64,000 bases of DNA from an uncultured Bacteroides sp. (GTDB lineage Bacteria > Bacteroidota > Bacteroidia > Bacteroidales > Bacteroidaceae), in NCBI RefSeq assembly GCF_963678845.1, contig NZ_OY787468.1, forward strand, positions 806,001 to 870,000, written 5' to 3'. Both the position numbers and the translations under genes were made by a program. Shown here one piece after another: positions 52,239 through 60,920 of this stretch. The notes below the pieces were generated by a model that worked only from the letters and a program-made list of their open reading frames with translations, was not told the DNA's origin and searched no databases. Each line of letters starts with the position of its first letter. The first letter of the stretch is position 1.

Positions 52239-52428
52239 CTTATTCGAAAACTCTTCCACAGCAGAAATAAAACTTAAAGAAGCTAAACGAAGAGATAAGG
52301 CCATGCATAAAGTTCCTCTTAGAATAGACCATAGAACAATTATTATGGTAAATCCAAATAAGTGTAATAAAGCATATGCTGAGGAAGTTAAACATAAGTT
52401 TGAAACCGGATTTAGTAACATTAGATAA
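52183..52428 (+). CDS. Uncharacterised basic phage protein (81 aa)
   Basis: A basic protein with no known domain: MMRIKTIAKKAPMEERKPDL, AEIKLKEAKRRDKAMHKVPL. The ATG at 52183 gives a 56-base overlap with the previous gene; ATG 52219 would give a 20-base overlap and is also possible. Which start is used cannot be settled from the sequence. Confidence 0.45.
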   Translation: MMRIKTIAKKAPMEERKPDLFENSSTAEIKLKEAKRRDKAMHKVPLRIDHRTIIMVNPNKCNKAYAEEVKHKFETGFSNIR

Positions 52429-52447
52429 TACTAAAATTTAACTATAG

Positions 52448-52774
52448 ATGAAAGAAATTGAATTAAAAACAGGTGATATAGTACCTTATAAAAATACAAG
52501 AGGTAATATTAAACTAGCAAAAATAGCCTCATTCGAAACTATAGATAATGGAAAAGTTTGGTTTCGTGGAATTGATACTGTTACCAACGCTAAAGTATGG
52601 TACCCGGTGCATATATCCAAAACCTTAAAAACTAACCAAAGCCTGATGCCTTGTAAACACCTTTTTTATTCAGTGCAGAATAAACCGCATTGTATGGTAG
52701 AGCTCAAAGAGAAGAAGATAAGTGTTGCGATTGATACCCAAAAGTGCAATAATTGCACGAAATATAAACCATAA
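52448..52774 (+). CDS. Uncharacterised phage protein with C-terminal Cys cluster (108 aa)
   Basis: The first ~60 residues form a small beta-rich region (GDIVPYKNTRGNIKLAKIAS, VWFRGIDTVTNAKVWYPVHI). Cys residues in LMPCKHLF, KPHCMVEL and QKCNNCTKYKP could bind a metal. No family is recognised. It lies in the early cluster on the same strand. Confidence 0.55.
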   Translation: MKEIELKTGDIVPYKNTRGNIKLAKIASFETIDNGKVWFRGIDTVTNAKVWYPVHISKTLKTNQSLMPCKHLFYSVQNKPHCMVELKEKKISVAIDTQKCNNCTKYKP

Positions 52775-52787
52775 AATTTAATCAGAA

Positions 52788-52991
52788 ATGAGCAGAATAA
52801 CAGGAACTATAGATATTGACTTCGAAACAGGAGAAGATATTACAGAAGAACAATTTATTCATTTTAAAAACAAATTAAATAATATCATGAATGGTTGGGA
52901 AATGGAAATTGATGATGTTGCTGAACAGTGTGGATTTGAAGCGGATGATATGCATCCAATAATTCTTGATAGTATTGACTGTGATTATTAA
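52788..52991 (+). CDS. Small acidic phage protein (67 aa)
   Basis: A highly acidic small protein (GTIDIDFETGEDITEEQFIH, EIDDVAEQCGFEADDMHPII). Phage early regions often encode acidic inhibitors of host enzymes, but nothing more specific is visible. It starts 13 bases after the previous stop. Confidence 0.55.
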   Translation: MSRITGTIDIDFETGEDITEEQFIHFKNKLNNIMNGWEMEIDDVAEQCGFEADDMHPIILDSIDCDY

Positions 52992-53004
52992 TATATAACC
53001 ATAA

Positions 53005-53211
53005 ATGAGACGAACAGAAAAATACACTCTAGATTACACATTTGCCAACGACCTTATAGCACTTGTACACGATAAAGGACTTCCTTTTGAAATAGAGTTG
53101 GGAGATAAAGTTGAAGATGGCATAAACGTGGCTATAACTTATGAACCTGAAAATAGAGAATTGCTTAATAATACGATGTGTGATATTATAAATTCAACGC
53201 TATCATGCTAA
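53005..53211 (+). CDS. Small phage protein (68 aa)
   Basis: MRRTEKYTLDYTFANDLIAL continues into an acidic beta-rich segment (IELGDKVEDGINVAITYEPE). No family is recognised. Its 3' end overlaps the next gene by seven bases, which supports it as a real gene. Confidence 0.55.
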   Translation: MRRTEKYTLDYTFANDLIALVHDKGLPFEIELGDKVEDGINVAITYEPENRELLNNTMCDIINSTLSC

Positions 53212-53666
53212 CAATCTGGAATAATCTATGGAAACAACTTGAGACAGCAACAGATGATCTCAATAATACTATGGATAGCGGTATGCCTGCTATCGCTCAA
53301 CAAAAGTTGAGCAAGTTCATTAAATCATGGGATAAGCTCAAAGAAATAGCTATGTCGCTAGATGATAAGATGCAAAACCCGATTGACCCTATTGATATAA
53401 AGCTTCCATTCGATGAGGAAGAATTTGAAAAAGTCTGGAAATATTGGAAAGAATACCGGTTGGAATCATTCGGTAAGACATATAAGAGCAGAGAAGAGCA
53501 GAAGGTTCTTGACTATCTTGATGAGCTTAGTGGAGGAAGGCCGGATATAGCAATTAAATTTCTGAACTTTGCAATGGCTGGAAGCTATCCTAAATTTTTT
53601 AAGATAAGTGAAAAAAGTTACACTAACCCTCCTAAAGAATTAACACATGACTCCGACTTTGATTAG
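53205..53666 (+). CDS. Uncharacterised helical phage protein (153 aa)
   Basis: A mostly helical, charged protein (MLTIWNNLWKQLETATDDLN, QQKLSKFIKSWDKLKEIAMS) with a C-terminal half containing EEFEKVWKYWKEYRLESFGK. It overlaps the downstream ATPase gene by 20 bases. The pairing next to a DnaC-like protein suggests it may be a replication organiser, as seen with phage O/P-type pairs; this is inference. Confidence 0.6.
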   Translation: MLTIWNNLWKQLETATDDLNNTMDSGMPAIAQQKLSKFIKSWDKLKEIAMSLDDKMQNPIDPIDIKLPFDEEEFEKVWKYWKEYRLESFGKTYKSREEQKVLDYLDELSGGRPDIAIKFLNFAMAGSYPKFFKISEKSYTNPPKELTHDSDFD

Positions 53667-54351
53667 CAGCTTTATTCAAAGTAGCATTAAAAAACAAGAT
53701 GAATTAAGAAAAGAACTTAATTCATATCATTACCCAGAGATATCAGACCGATCATTTTTTGAACTTCTTAAATTAAAAGTTCAAGAAATATTTGCCCAGA
53801 GAGGTATTATAAGAGAATTCGATATTGACAAGCACAACAAAGATGTGATAAGACAATTATATTATTACCTTATCGGTGATCAGACTCTTTGTAAATGGAA
53901 TATAAACAAAGGAATATACTTGATGGGGAAAGTTGGATGTGGAAAAAGCGTATTAATGTATGCATATCTAGCTTTACAGGATGCATTAACACATAAGATA
54001 ACAACTACAATACATGCCAAACAATTAATAGATGCCATAACAAGGAATGGCATTGACTCTTTAAAAAGTCAACCTTTGTTCATCGATGAGATGGGAAGGG
54101 AAAATTTGGAAATGAGAGATTACGGAAATATTGTAAAGCCTGTAATTGACTTATTTTCCATTAGATATGAATGGGGTGGAAGGACTTATGCGACATCTAA
54201 CTTTACTCTTGATACTTTAGAAGGATCAAGAGATCAGAATGGAAACATTAAAGAAATCAGATATGGAAATTTTATCCGAACGAGAATGGATGAGATGTTT
54301 AATATCGTAGAGTTACCAGGAGATAACCGTAGAATGAAGTGGGAGAAATAA
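53647..54351 (+). CDS. DnaC/IstB-like AAA+ ATPase, phage helicase loader
   Basis: A 234-residue AAA+ ATPase with Walker A GKVGCGKS (94-101) and Walker B LFIDEMG (144-150), then sensor region YATSNFTLDTL and arginines near the C-terminus (NFIRTRMDEMFNIVELPGDN). The fold and length match DnaC/IstB-type loaders that place a replicative helicase on phage DNA. It overlaps the preceding gene and lies one base before the VapE-like helicase gene, so the two replication proteins are translationally coupled. Confidence 0.85.
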   Translation: MTPTLISSFIQSSIKKQDELRKELNSYHYPEISDRSFFELLKLKVQEIFAQRGIIREFDIDKHNKDVIRQLYYYLIGDQTLCKWNINKGIYLMGKVGCGKSVLMYAYLALQDALTHKITTTIHAKQLIDAITRNGIDSLKSQPLFIDEMGRENLEMRDYGNIVKPVIDLFSIRYEWGGRTYATSNFTLDTLEGSRDQNGNIKEIRYGNFIRTRMDEMFNIVELPGDNRRMKWEK

Positions 54352-54352
54352 C

Positions 54353-55588
54353 ATGGCAAAGAGAGAACTGATAAAAACTACTACAGGCAATAAGGCTTCA
54401 GGGAAGGTACATGCTGTAAAGGAATGGCTGGACCTTAATTATGAGATAAAACTAAATGTGTTTGACCCTTCAAAATCATATATAAAGAGTAAAGAAAAAG
54501 AGTATAATTCATCTATACGAGAGAATGACATTTTTTTGCATGCGATAGATGATGGGCTAAGTTGTAGTAAATCTCTATTAAAAACAATACTATCATCTCC
54601 TAATCAGATGACTCCTTATAACCCTATTCTTGAATATTTCGATAGCCTTAAAAAAAAGTGGAAAGGTGAAAGCATGATTAATCTATATTGCTCTTACATG
54701 ACTGCACATGACTTTAGAGATAAGGGAAACGACTATTATCAAAACAGAATGAAGTATATAGTCAAGAAATGGCTAGTTGCTACAGTGGCATGCGCATATG
54801 GTAAGAGGCAAAATGATGTTGCGCTAGGATTTATAAACGCACAAGGAGGAATAGGGAAAACAAGCCTTATAGGTAATATAATTCCTGAATGCCTGGAAGA
54901 TTATTATATCATATCTGATAAGGATGAACGCATCTTTAAAATGACTGATTGTTTTGCCACGAAGTTAATAATAAACTTCGATGAATTTGTTGGCTTAAAT
55001 AAAGGCTCAGAAAACGCTTTCAAAAATAATATGAGTAGAACACACCTGGACATGAAACTACCAGGAGAGAGCTTCACAACAAAAGTACAGCGTATTGCAT
55101 CCTGTGCATTTACTAGTAATAAAACTCAAGAGCAGGGAGGCTTTCTCTTCAATGGGGACTCAGGATTTCTTCGAAGGATTGCGGCAATAGAAATAGATGA
55201 AATTAAGGATTATAGAAAGATACTTGACGTTGATCAGCTATGGTCAGAAGCCGTAACACTCTTTGAAGGAGATTTTGATTACGTATTTAACAAAGAGGAT
55301 TATTCAGATTTTAATTTATATAATTCTAGATATGTAATAGAGACGACAGCATATAAGCTCGTAAAAGAATGGTATAAGAAGCCTACAGAAGACGAAGAGA
55401 CAATCTTTAAAATGCCAATGGATATAGTTAGAGACATGAAGGCTGCTCGCAAAATAACAAGTTCTATGAGCCGCATAGATGATATTACAATCGGGCAAGC
55501 TCTAAGAGCATTAGGTTATGAACGAATTGGAAAGAAACTACCGGGGATGGGAACCAGATATGGTTATAAGGTAGTACAGCTGTATTAA
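54353..55588 (+). CDS. VapE-family P-loop protein, phage replication helicase
   Basis: A 411-residue protein of the virulence-associated protein E type. A ~150-residue helical N-terminal part leads into the P-loop domain with Walker A in NAQGGIGKTSLI (164-171) and Walker B-like LIINFDEFVGL. DLKLPGE-like loops and TSNKTQEQGGFLFNGDSGFL RRIAAIEI follow, the latter with the conserved arginine. In phages and satellite elements VapE proteins act as SF3-like initiator helicases. The iteron-like array lies directly downstream. Confidence 0.85.
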   Translation: MAKRELIKTTTGNKASGKVHAVKEWLDLNYEIKLNVFDPSKSYIKSKEKEYNSSIRENDIFLHAIDDGLSCSKSLLKTILSSPNQMTPYNPILEYFDSLKKKWKGESMINLYCSYMTAHDFRDKGNDYYQNRMKYIVKKWLVATVACAYGKRQNDVALGFINAQGGIGKTSLIGNIIPECLEDYYIISDKDERIFKMTDCFATKLIINFDEFVGLNKGSENAFKNNMSRTHLDMKLPGESFTTKVQRIASCAFTSNKTQEQGGFLFNGDSGFLRRIAAIEIDEIKDYRKILDVDQLWSEAVTLFEGDFDYVFNKEDYSDFNLYNSRYVIETTAYKLVKEWYKKPTEDEETIFKMPMDIVRDMKAARKITSSMSRIDDITIGQALRALGYERIGKKLPGMGTRYGYKVVQLY

Positions 55589-55673
55589 ATTATTATATGT
55601 TTATATGTTATATTAGATTATTATGATCTAATATATAAAAAACTTATAAAAGAAAAATAAATAAAAAGTTAGG

Positions 55674-55866
55674 TTACAACCTTACAATCTATATTTTTAT
55701 AGTGTTTAAAGTATTGATTATAAGGCTTTTAATGGTTGTAAGTATAAAAATTAAAAGTGGTTACAACCTACTTACAACCACTTACAACCTAATGACTGCA
55801 TACAACCACTAAAAGCAATATAATATATTGAAATACAGATATTTAAATTGTCGTTGTAGGTTGTAA
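55674..55866. repeat. Iteron-like array of TTACAACC words (candidate phage origin)
   Basis: The 305-base gap after the VapE-like gene holds six exact TTACAACC words: four direct (55674, 55761, 55772, 55782) and two inverted as GGTTGTAA (55734, 55859). A truncated TACAACC lies at 55801 and GTTGTAGG at 55853. Three direct copies are 10-11 bases apart, about one helical turn. The surroundings are very AT-rich. Clustered short words beside a replication initiator are the layout of an iteron origin. Confidence 0.65.
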
Positions 55867-55893
55867 GTACATAACTAAAAAATAAATAATAAT

Positions 55894-56391
55894 ATGACAA
55901 AACCGAGTATTACAATTGAATTAGCTCCTCATCTTCATGATTTTTTGTATCATGAATTTGATAGTAGAAAAGATGGTGGGGTTATGATAAACAGCAGCAA
56001 TGATATTGGTAAGATGGTACAGGCTATGGTAACGGTTAACGACCGTCCACCTAAGATTCCTTTAAAAGACAATCCGATTAGCTTAATTTTGCCAATCAAT
56101 GAATGGAATCATCGCATATTAGTTGAAAACTTTATATTCATCCCGGAATGGAAACAAAGAATGCTTCAGGATTATATCGAGGCCTCATATAGAATAAGAA
56201 TACGAGAATATTTTGTTGCTGGATATGAAAAAGGATATAAGCAAGATAAGATAATAAAAGCGTTCCTTATGGCGTATAATATCAAAAACAACGCTATAAA
56301 CTACGATGCTGTGAAGAAGTTTGACTATAGAAATAGAAAACGCATAGTAAAAGAAGTTCATAAAGATATTCAATTATCTCTGTTTGAATAG
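55894..56391 (+). CDS. Uncharacterised phage protein (165 aa)
   Basis: A helical protein with no recognised domain: MTKPSITIELAPHLHDFLYH, EWKQRMLQDYIEASYRIRIR, ending IVKEVHKDIQLSLFE. The region IREYFVAGYEKGYKQDKIIK looks like a helix-turn-helix-sized unit, and proteins of this kind occur before the packaging genes of Bacteroides phages. It stands 27 bases after the last TTACAACC word, so the array could also regulate it. Confidence 0.6.
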   Translation: MTKPSITIELAPHLHDFLYHEFDSRKDGGVMINSSNDIGKMVQAMVTVNDRPPKIPLKDNPISLILPINEWNHRILVENFIFIPEWKQRMLQDYIEASYRIRIREYFVAGYEKGYKQDKIIKAFLMAYNIKNNAINYDAVKKFDYRNRKRIVKEVHKDIQLSLFE

Positions 56392-56492
56392 TTTAATATT
56401 TTTTTTAAATTAAACTGTAATTTAATACGCTTATTTTTTAAATTATTTACTTACAATTGTAATTATAATATTATAAATCAAATATTTACGAT

Positions 56493-56909
56493 ATGAATAA
56501 TGGAGATAAAATATCACAAATTAATGCAATGCATTTTTTAAATATAGAAAATGCAGAAGTTGAAAATATTCCTGGTAAGAATATTATAAGAGTATCCGGT
56601 GATTGGATTAACTTAAATATTAGTAAGGCAGATTTTAAGGAAATAGAAGGAGAGTCCGGTGTAATGTGTGAACAAGAGCTGTCAGCAACAATAACAGATG
56701 TAAGTACAGATAAAGAATCTGAAATTAAAAAGATTGTTTCATCATATGGCTTAATTCGTTTTTCCTATACCAATAATATTGAAAAAGTAATTGGTACCGA
56801 TAAATTTCCTATTCATTTATCATATGAAAAAAGTGGCTCACCGGCTGTTATCATATTATCATGTAAACGTTCTTCCCCAGAACTATCCAAACTATTACAG
56901 TCCTTTTAA
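56493..56909 (+). CDS. Uncharacterised phage protein (138 aa)
   Basis: An acidic alpha/beta protein of unknown function (GDKISQINAMHFLNIENAEV, VSSYGLIRFSYTNNIEKVIG). It stands between the replication and head modules, with 101 bases of AT-rich DNA before it. It could be a late-gene regulator or a cargo gene. No signal peptide or catalytic motif is visible. Confidence 0.55.
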   Translation: MNNGDKISQINAMHFLNIENAEVENIPGKNIIRVSGDWINLNISKADFKEIEGESGVMCEQELSATITDVSTDKESEIKKIVSSYGLIRFSYTNNIEKVIGTDKFPIHLSYEKSGSPAVIILSCKRSSPELSKLLQSF

Positions 56910-56959
56910 TACACTCCTTGCCATCGTAATTTTGTATCATAACAATAATACTAATTACG

Positions 56960-57868
56960 ATGGCATTTTCACATCTATATTCTTCAATTACGCGCGGAAA
57001 GTGGTTAATACTACCTTCTGAGATTGACGCAAATCAGATGCTTATTAATTCCTTCATTGAACATAATGCAGATCATGAGGACGGTAAGTTATCAGATCGT
57101 GAACCTATTCCTGTTTTTGCAACAGATGGAAAAGAAATGAAATCAGGTTCAAACTTTTCAGATGCTCCAGCAGATAGCACAGCCATTATCCAGCTTCATG
57201 GCTCGATGCTTAAATATGGAAATTATTGTTCTTATGGATGCGCTGAAGTTGCTGATATGATAGTAGATGCCGCTAATTCACCTAAGATATCCGGTATTTT
57301 GCTAGATATTGATTCTGGTGGAGGTTCAGTTGACGCTATAGCTCCACTGGTTAATGCTATTAAATATTCCCAAAGTAAAGGTAAACCTGTTGTAGCTAAT
57401 TGCGACTTATGCGCTTCGGCAGCATACTACGTAGCTTGCCACTGTAATGAGATAATAGCAGATAATACTATATCTTCAGAGTTCGGAAGCATAGGCGTAA
57501 TGATGTCGTTCATAGATTATGCTAAATACTATGAAGCTGCTGGAATCAAACAGCATACTGTTTACAGCAATTTATCTGATTATAAAAATGCTTCTTTTGA
57601 AGCAGCTAAAAAAGGAGAATATGAACAAATTAAATCAGAAGAACTTGATCCACTTGCAAAACGGTTCCAAGAAGCCGTTAAGTGTACAAGAGGTGACAAA
57701 CTTGACCTCAAAATTGAAGGGATCATTGCCGGGCGTATGTTCTATGCTGAACAGGCCAAAAAAAATGGCTTAATCGATTCTATTGGGAATCGAGACTTTG
57801 CTATTCAACGTGTGAGAGAAATACGCAGTGATGCGTTAGTTAACGACTATATTAATTCAAAATCATGA
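56960..57868 (+). CDS. S49-family peptidase, head maturation protease
   Basis: A 302-residue serine protease of the SppA/protein C type. The fold signatures are ILLDIDSGGGSVDAIAPLVN, the nucleophile Ser153 in CDLCASAAYYVACHC, and SSEFGSIGVMMSF, followed by the GRMFYAEQAKKNGLIDSIG end segment. There is no signal peptide, and the capsid gene starts five bases later. In phages with this arrangement the protease removes the scaffold part of the capsid protein during head assembly. The catalytic Ser and the SIGV segment are intact. Confidence 0.88.
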   Translation: MAFSHLYSSITRGKWLILPSEIDANQMLINSFIEHNADHEDGKLSDREPIPVFATDGKEMKSGSNFSDAPADSTAIIQLHGSMLKYGNYCSYGCAEVADMIVDAANSPKISGILLDIDSGGGSVDAIAPLVNAIKYSQSKGKPVVANCDLCASAAYYVACHCNEIIADNTISSEFGSIGVMMSFIDYAKYYEAAGIKQHTVYSNLSDYKNASFEAAKKGEYEQIKSEELDPLAKRFQEAVKCTRGDKLDLKIEGIIAGRMFYAEQAKKNGLIDSIGNRDFAIQRVREIRSDALVNDYINSKS

Positions 57869-57872
57869 TCTT

Positions 57873-59363
57873 ATGTTTGAAAAAGTATTAGCAGCTGTAT
57901 TTGGCTACTTCAGCATCTCTTCTTTTGCTAAGGGTAAAGATGGAAAATCTTTACTAAGTGCAGAACAGGAAACAAAGCTAGAAGGTAAGTACGGAAAGAA
58001 ATTTCTGGAAGAGTTTAAAAAAGACCTTGCAGAATATGAAAAAGATGGTAAACCTGCAGAAAATGCAGTAACCGAGGAATTGAAAGCCGAGATGGCGGCA
58101 GAAAAAGAGAAAGATGCAACGGCACTTAATACTGCTAATGAACGCATTAAAGCGCTTGAAACTGAAAAAGTAGAATTTCAGGCACAAATTGAAAAATTAG
58201 GTAAAAAACCGGTAACTGATTCCGGTACTAAAGTAGAAGGAGAGTCCGGAGTGAAAACAAAATTCAAACCAGATATGAATCTTGGATTTAACAAGCATAT
58301 CGATGCTGTATTAAAAGGCAAAATTGATGCAGCATATGGTGGAAATAGTACTGTTGATACTCAAGAGTTACAAACAGAATTTGGACGCTATGTTTCATCT
58401 GAAAAGATGGAAATTTTCAGATCGCTTCTTGGAACTACAGACTCATTGCAGTATATGACTACAGTTATTACCGACAAATTCAAGGTAAAGGCTTCAAGTG
58501 CTCATATTACTTCTGTTCTTCAATCATTCGTTCCTCATTGGACTCCAAAAGGAAAAACAACATTTACCCCTCTCTGGTTGGAACAATTTCCAATGAAGAT
58601 CAATGTTGAAGTGATTCCTTCTGATATCATTGACGAGGTTCTTGGTTATATGTATGACGAAAGCTTAGAACCGGCTGATATGCCAATCGTCAAATATATT
58701 GTTGAAAACTTGGTTAAGCCGATACTTGATCAGGAACGTGAAACAGCCTTTGCGATAGGGCGCCACAAAGAACCAACTCCAGATGCTAATGGCAATTATT
58801 CAGCAAATGGATCTAATCAGGTATGTAATGGCTATTTGACTCAATTATGCGATATCAAAAAAGGAGGTAACACTGAAGGCGTGAACTTCATTTTTGATGG
58901 GAAAGAACTCGGTACTGGTAATACACTTGTTACAAACGTTGAAGCTGCAGTTGATGAAGTTAAGGCTGTATACAAGAACAAAACAATGTTTATTCATTGT
59001 GATCCTGATCTTGTCTTGAAGTATAGCCGTGCTTACAGAGATAAGTACCCTAATTCTAAGAATGAGGATGGTGAGAAGATTAAAGTTGACTACACCAATT
59101 TTTCTTTTGCTCCAATTGAAGGAATGAGAGGAACCGGTGCATTTTTTATTACCCCGAAAGAAAATTTCCGCCACTTGATCAGCCGTAATCCACAGGAACA
59201 GAAATTGCGAATGAAGTCAGAAGACTATTCTGCTAAGGTTTTCGGAGAATGGAGAGAAGGCGTAGGGTTCTGGATTGCTGAAGCAATCTTTGCGTTTATT
59301 CCTGCTGCTCTTGTAACACAATTATCTCCTACTGGTTCAACATCAGCCGGAGGCGGGCTTTAA
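57873..59363 (+). CDS. Major capsid protein with N-terminal scaffold-like region
   Basis: A 496-residue protein in the position of the major capsid protein. Residues about 20-120 are Lys/Glu-rich and coiled-coil-like (AAEKEKDATALNTANERIKA, ETEKVEFQAQIEKLGKKP), as in the scaffold (delta) regions of HK97-like capsids that are cut off by the head protease. A flexible linker (VTDSGTKVEGESG) leads to the folded part. The rest has capsid-like segments such as FVPHWTPKGKTTFTPLWLEQ, VKYIVENLVKPILDQERETA and RMKSEDYSAKVFGEWREGVG. I assign it by position, size and domain layout, not by a direct match. Confidence 0.75.
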   Translation: MFEKVLAAVFGYFSISSFAKGKDGKSLLSAEQETKLEGKYGKKFLEEFKKDLAEYEKDGKPAENAVTEELKAEMAAEKEKDATALNTANERIKALETEKVEFQAQIEKLGKKPVTDSGTKVEGESGVKTKFKPDMNLGFNKHIDAVLKGKIDAAYGGNSTVDTQELQTEFGRYVSSEKMEIFRSLLGTTDSLQYMTTVITDKFKVKASSAHITSVLQSFVPHWTPKGKTTFTPLWLEQFPMKINVEVIPSDIIDEVLGYMYDESLEPADMPIVKYIVENLVKPILDQERETAFAIGRHKEPTPDANGNYSANGSNQVCNGYLTQLCDIKKGGNTEGVNFIFDGKELGTGNTLVTNVEAAVDEVKAVYKNKTMFIHCDPDLVLKYSRAYRDKYPNSKNEDGEKIKVDYTNFSFAPIEGMRGTGAFFITPKENFRHLISRNPQEQKLRMKSEDYSAKVFGEWREGVGFWIAEAIFAFIPAALVTQLSPTGSTSAGGGL

Positions 59364-59387
59364 TCTAATTAAATAGGAGGTTAAGAT

Positions 59388-59969
59388 ATGACAACTTATG
59401 CGTTTGCAACAGTGCCTAAAAAGGAGTCTAATGCCGGACGACCAAAAGGCAAAAAACAGTTTATAGTAATATTCAGATGGCCGGATATCGCCACTTATAC
59501 TCGTGATGAGAAAAATGTACGTGTTACAGCCCTTACTTTCAAGGCAGGGAAAAAACCTATTGCTGTATATGCAACAGGCAGTACAATTCATGCATATCAT
59601 ACCAGCGAGGGTGATGATGATGCCAGAGGTTTTATTCACAAAGTGGATTTTGAACACCCTGGTACCGAAATTGAAATTACAGAGTTCTCAAATAACAACA
59701 TTAACGAGGACCTTGGTGCAATAGTTATTGATTGTGGTACGTCTGTTGATGCTAAAATAGCAGGTGAACCAGGCACGCCATTAAAAATGGTGAAGGCTGA
59801 TTCACAAGACAACAAAGACGCTGATAAGACTACCATCAATTTGGCTTCAGTATTAAGAGGTAATACACTTGGCTTCATTGCTAAGTCTCTTATTCCTTCA
59901 ACGGATAATGAGGAAGCAAATGCTGCTCTTGGATTACCTGCTGCTGGTAGTGGAGGAACTGGAATCTAG
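59388..59969 (+). CDS. Uncharacterised phage structural protein (193 aa)
   Basis: A beta-rich protein following the capsid gene by 24 bases: FIVIFRWPDIATYTRDEKNV, RGFIHKVDFEHPGTEIEITE, with a Gly/Ala-rich end (LPAAGSGGTGI). Position and composition suggest a head decoration, neck or tail-tube component. No family is recognised. A terminator lies 28 bases beyond the stop, which closes a protease-capsid-structural unit. Confidence 0.6.
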   Translation: MTTYAFATVPKKESNAGRPKGKKQFIVIFRWPDIATYTRDEKNVRVTALTFKAGKKPIAVYATGSTIHAYHTSEGDDDARGFIHKVDFEHPGTEIEITEFSNNNINEDLGAIVIDCGTSVDAKIAGEPGTPLKMVKADSQDNKDADKTTINLASVLRGNTLGFIAKSLIPSTDNEEANAALGLPAAGSGGTGI

Positions 59970-59996
59970 TCTGTTTGTTTTATAAATTTTAAGGTT

Positions 59997-60030
59997 AAAA
60001 GGTGTAGGCGTATTGCTTACACCTTTTTTT
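59997..60030 (+). terminator. Terminator inside the prophage head region
   Basis: AAAAGGTGTA (59997-60006) pairs with TACACCTTTT (60018-60027) and is followed by more T. It separates the capsid unit from the next transcript. Confidence 0.85.
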
Positions 60031-60098
60031 ATGTCCTTTTGAATTACCTGATTAGAGGGTATTTTTGCTTATCATTAAATAATTAATAATTAAAACAA

Positions 60099-60920
60099 AT
60101 GGCAGAAAAAGAAGAAAAAAAAACTCAAGATATGAATCCTGAGTCTGCAGAAGGTGCTAGTAATGCTCCTGTAGTATTAGAAGAGATAAAACCTATCACA
60201 GTCGTTATTCCTTATGCTAAAGAATTGGCACAGGGAAAGGAACTATTATTTGCATTGCGCTCTATTTGTGTGAATTCACATTTCCCTGGTAAAATTGTAA
60301 TTATCGGAGATCGTGAAGACTGGTTCAGCGATGAAGTAACTGTTATACCTCACACTCGTGTTTCTGATAATCCTCAGATTGATACAATCGAAAAATTAAA
60401 GATTGCTATAGATTCCGAGTTGGTTAGTGATAAGTTTATCTGGTCAAACGATGACATCTATTTCATCTCTCCTGTTTTATTGGCAGATATTGAAGTGCTG
60501 AAGATTAAGGGTATCTTAACTCCTAGTTCATTTAGCGGAGCATATCGTGATAATATGATTAGGACAATAGATTTACTTGGAGGTGGTGAAGTTCCTGATT
60601 TTGAAACTCATACTCCTGTAATATTCGAAAAAGAAAAACTGATCACTCTTTTTGAAAAATTCCCCGAATTAAGTACCGGAGGTTACCTGATATCTTCTAT
60701 CTATTTCAACGTTTTGTTCCCATCATTTATTCCAATGGTTCTAGATTGGAAAGAAGACCAGTGTCTATTGCCTGTTGTAAGCCAGGGATGGGATATCAAC
60801 GTATTTAATAAACTGATCTCAAAAAAGAAATTTTTGAATAATGCTGAAAGCGGTTATTCAGAGAATCTCATTAAGAGATTAAGCGATCTCTTCCCGGATA
60901 AATCTGACTTGGAAAAATAA
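60099..60920 (+). CDS. Stealth-like glycosyltransferase/phosphotransferase homologue in the prophage
   Basis: A 273-residue protein with features of the Stealth (capsule phosphotransferase) CR2 region. These are LRSI (53-56, in LLFALRSICVNSHFPGKIVI), an IVIIGDREDWF segment, IPHT, and an acidic NDD motif (117-119, in DKFIWSNDDIYFI). A later ETHTP (169-173) resembles the His-containing CR3 motif. The N-terminal 30 residues are charged and low complexity. Stealth proteins transfer sugar-1-phosphates in capsule synthesis. Here the gene is in a morphogenesis region, two genes after the capsid gene. The fold inference is moderate; the substrate is unknown. Confidence 0.55.
   Translation: MAEKEEKKTQDMNPESAEGASNAPVVLEEIKPITVVIPYAKELAQGKELLFALRSICVNSHFPGKIVIIGDREDWFSDEVTVIPHTRVSDNPQIDTIEKLKIAIDSELVSDKFIWSNDDIYFISPVLLADIEVLKIKGILTPSSFSGAYRDNMIRTIDLLGGGEVPDFETHTPVIFEKEKLITLFEKFPELSTGGYLISSIYFNVLFPSFIPMVLDWKEDQCLLPVVSQGWDINVFNKLISKKKFLNNAESGYSENLIKRLSDLFPDKSDLEK

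Noticed and set aside
56791..57021. A 76-codon ORF overlapping the end of the 138-aa phage gene and the start of the S49 peptidase gene
   Set aside because: It spans two better-supported genes in another frame and has no recognisable features.
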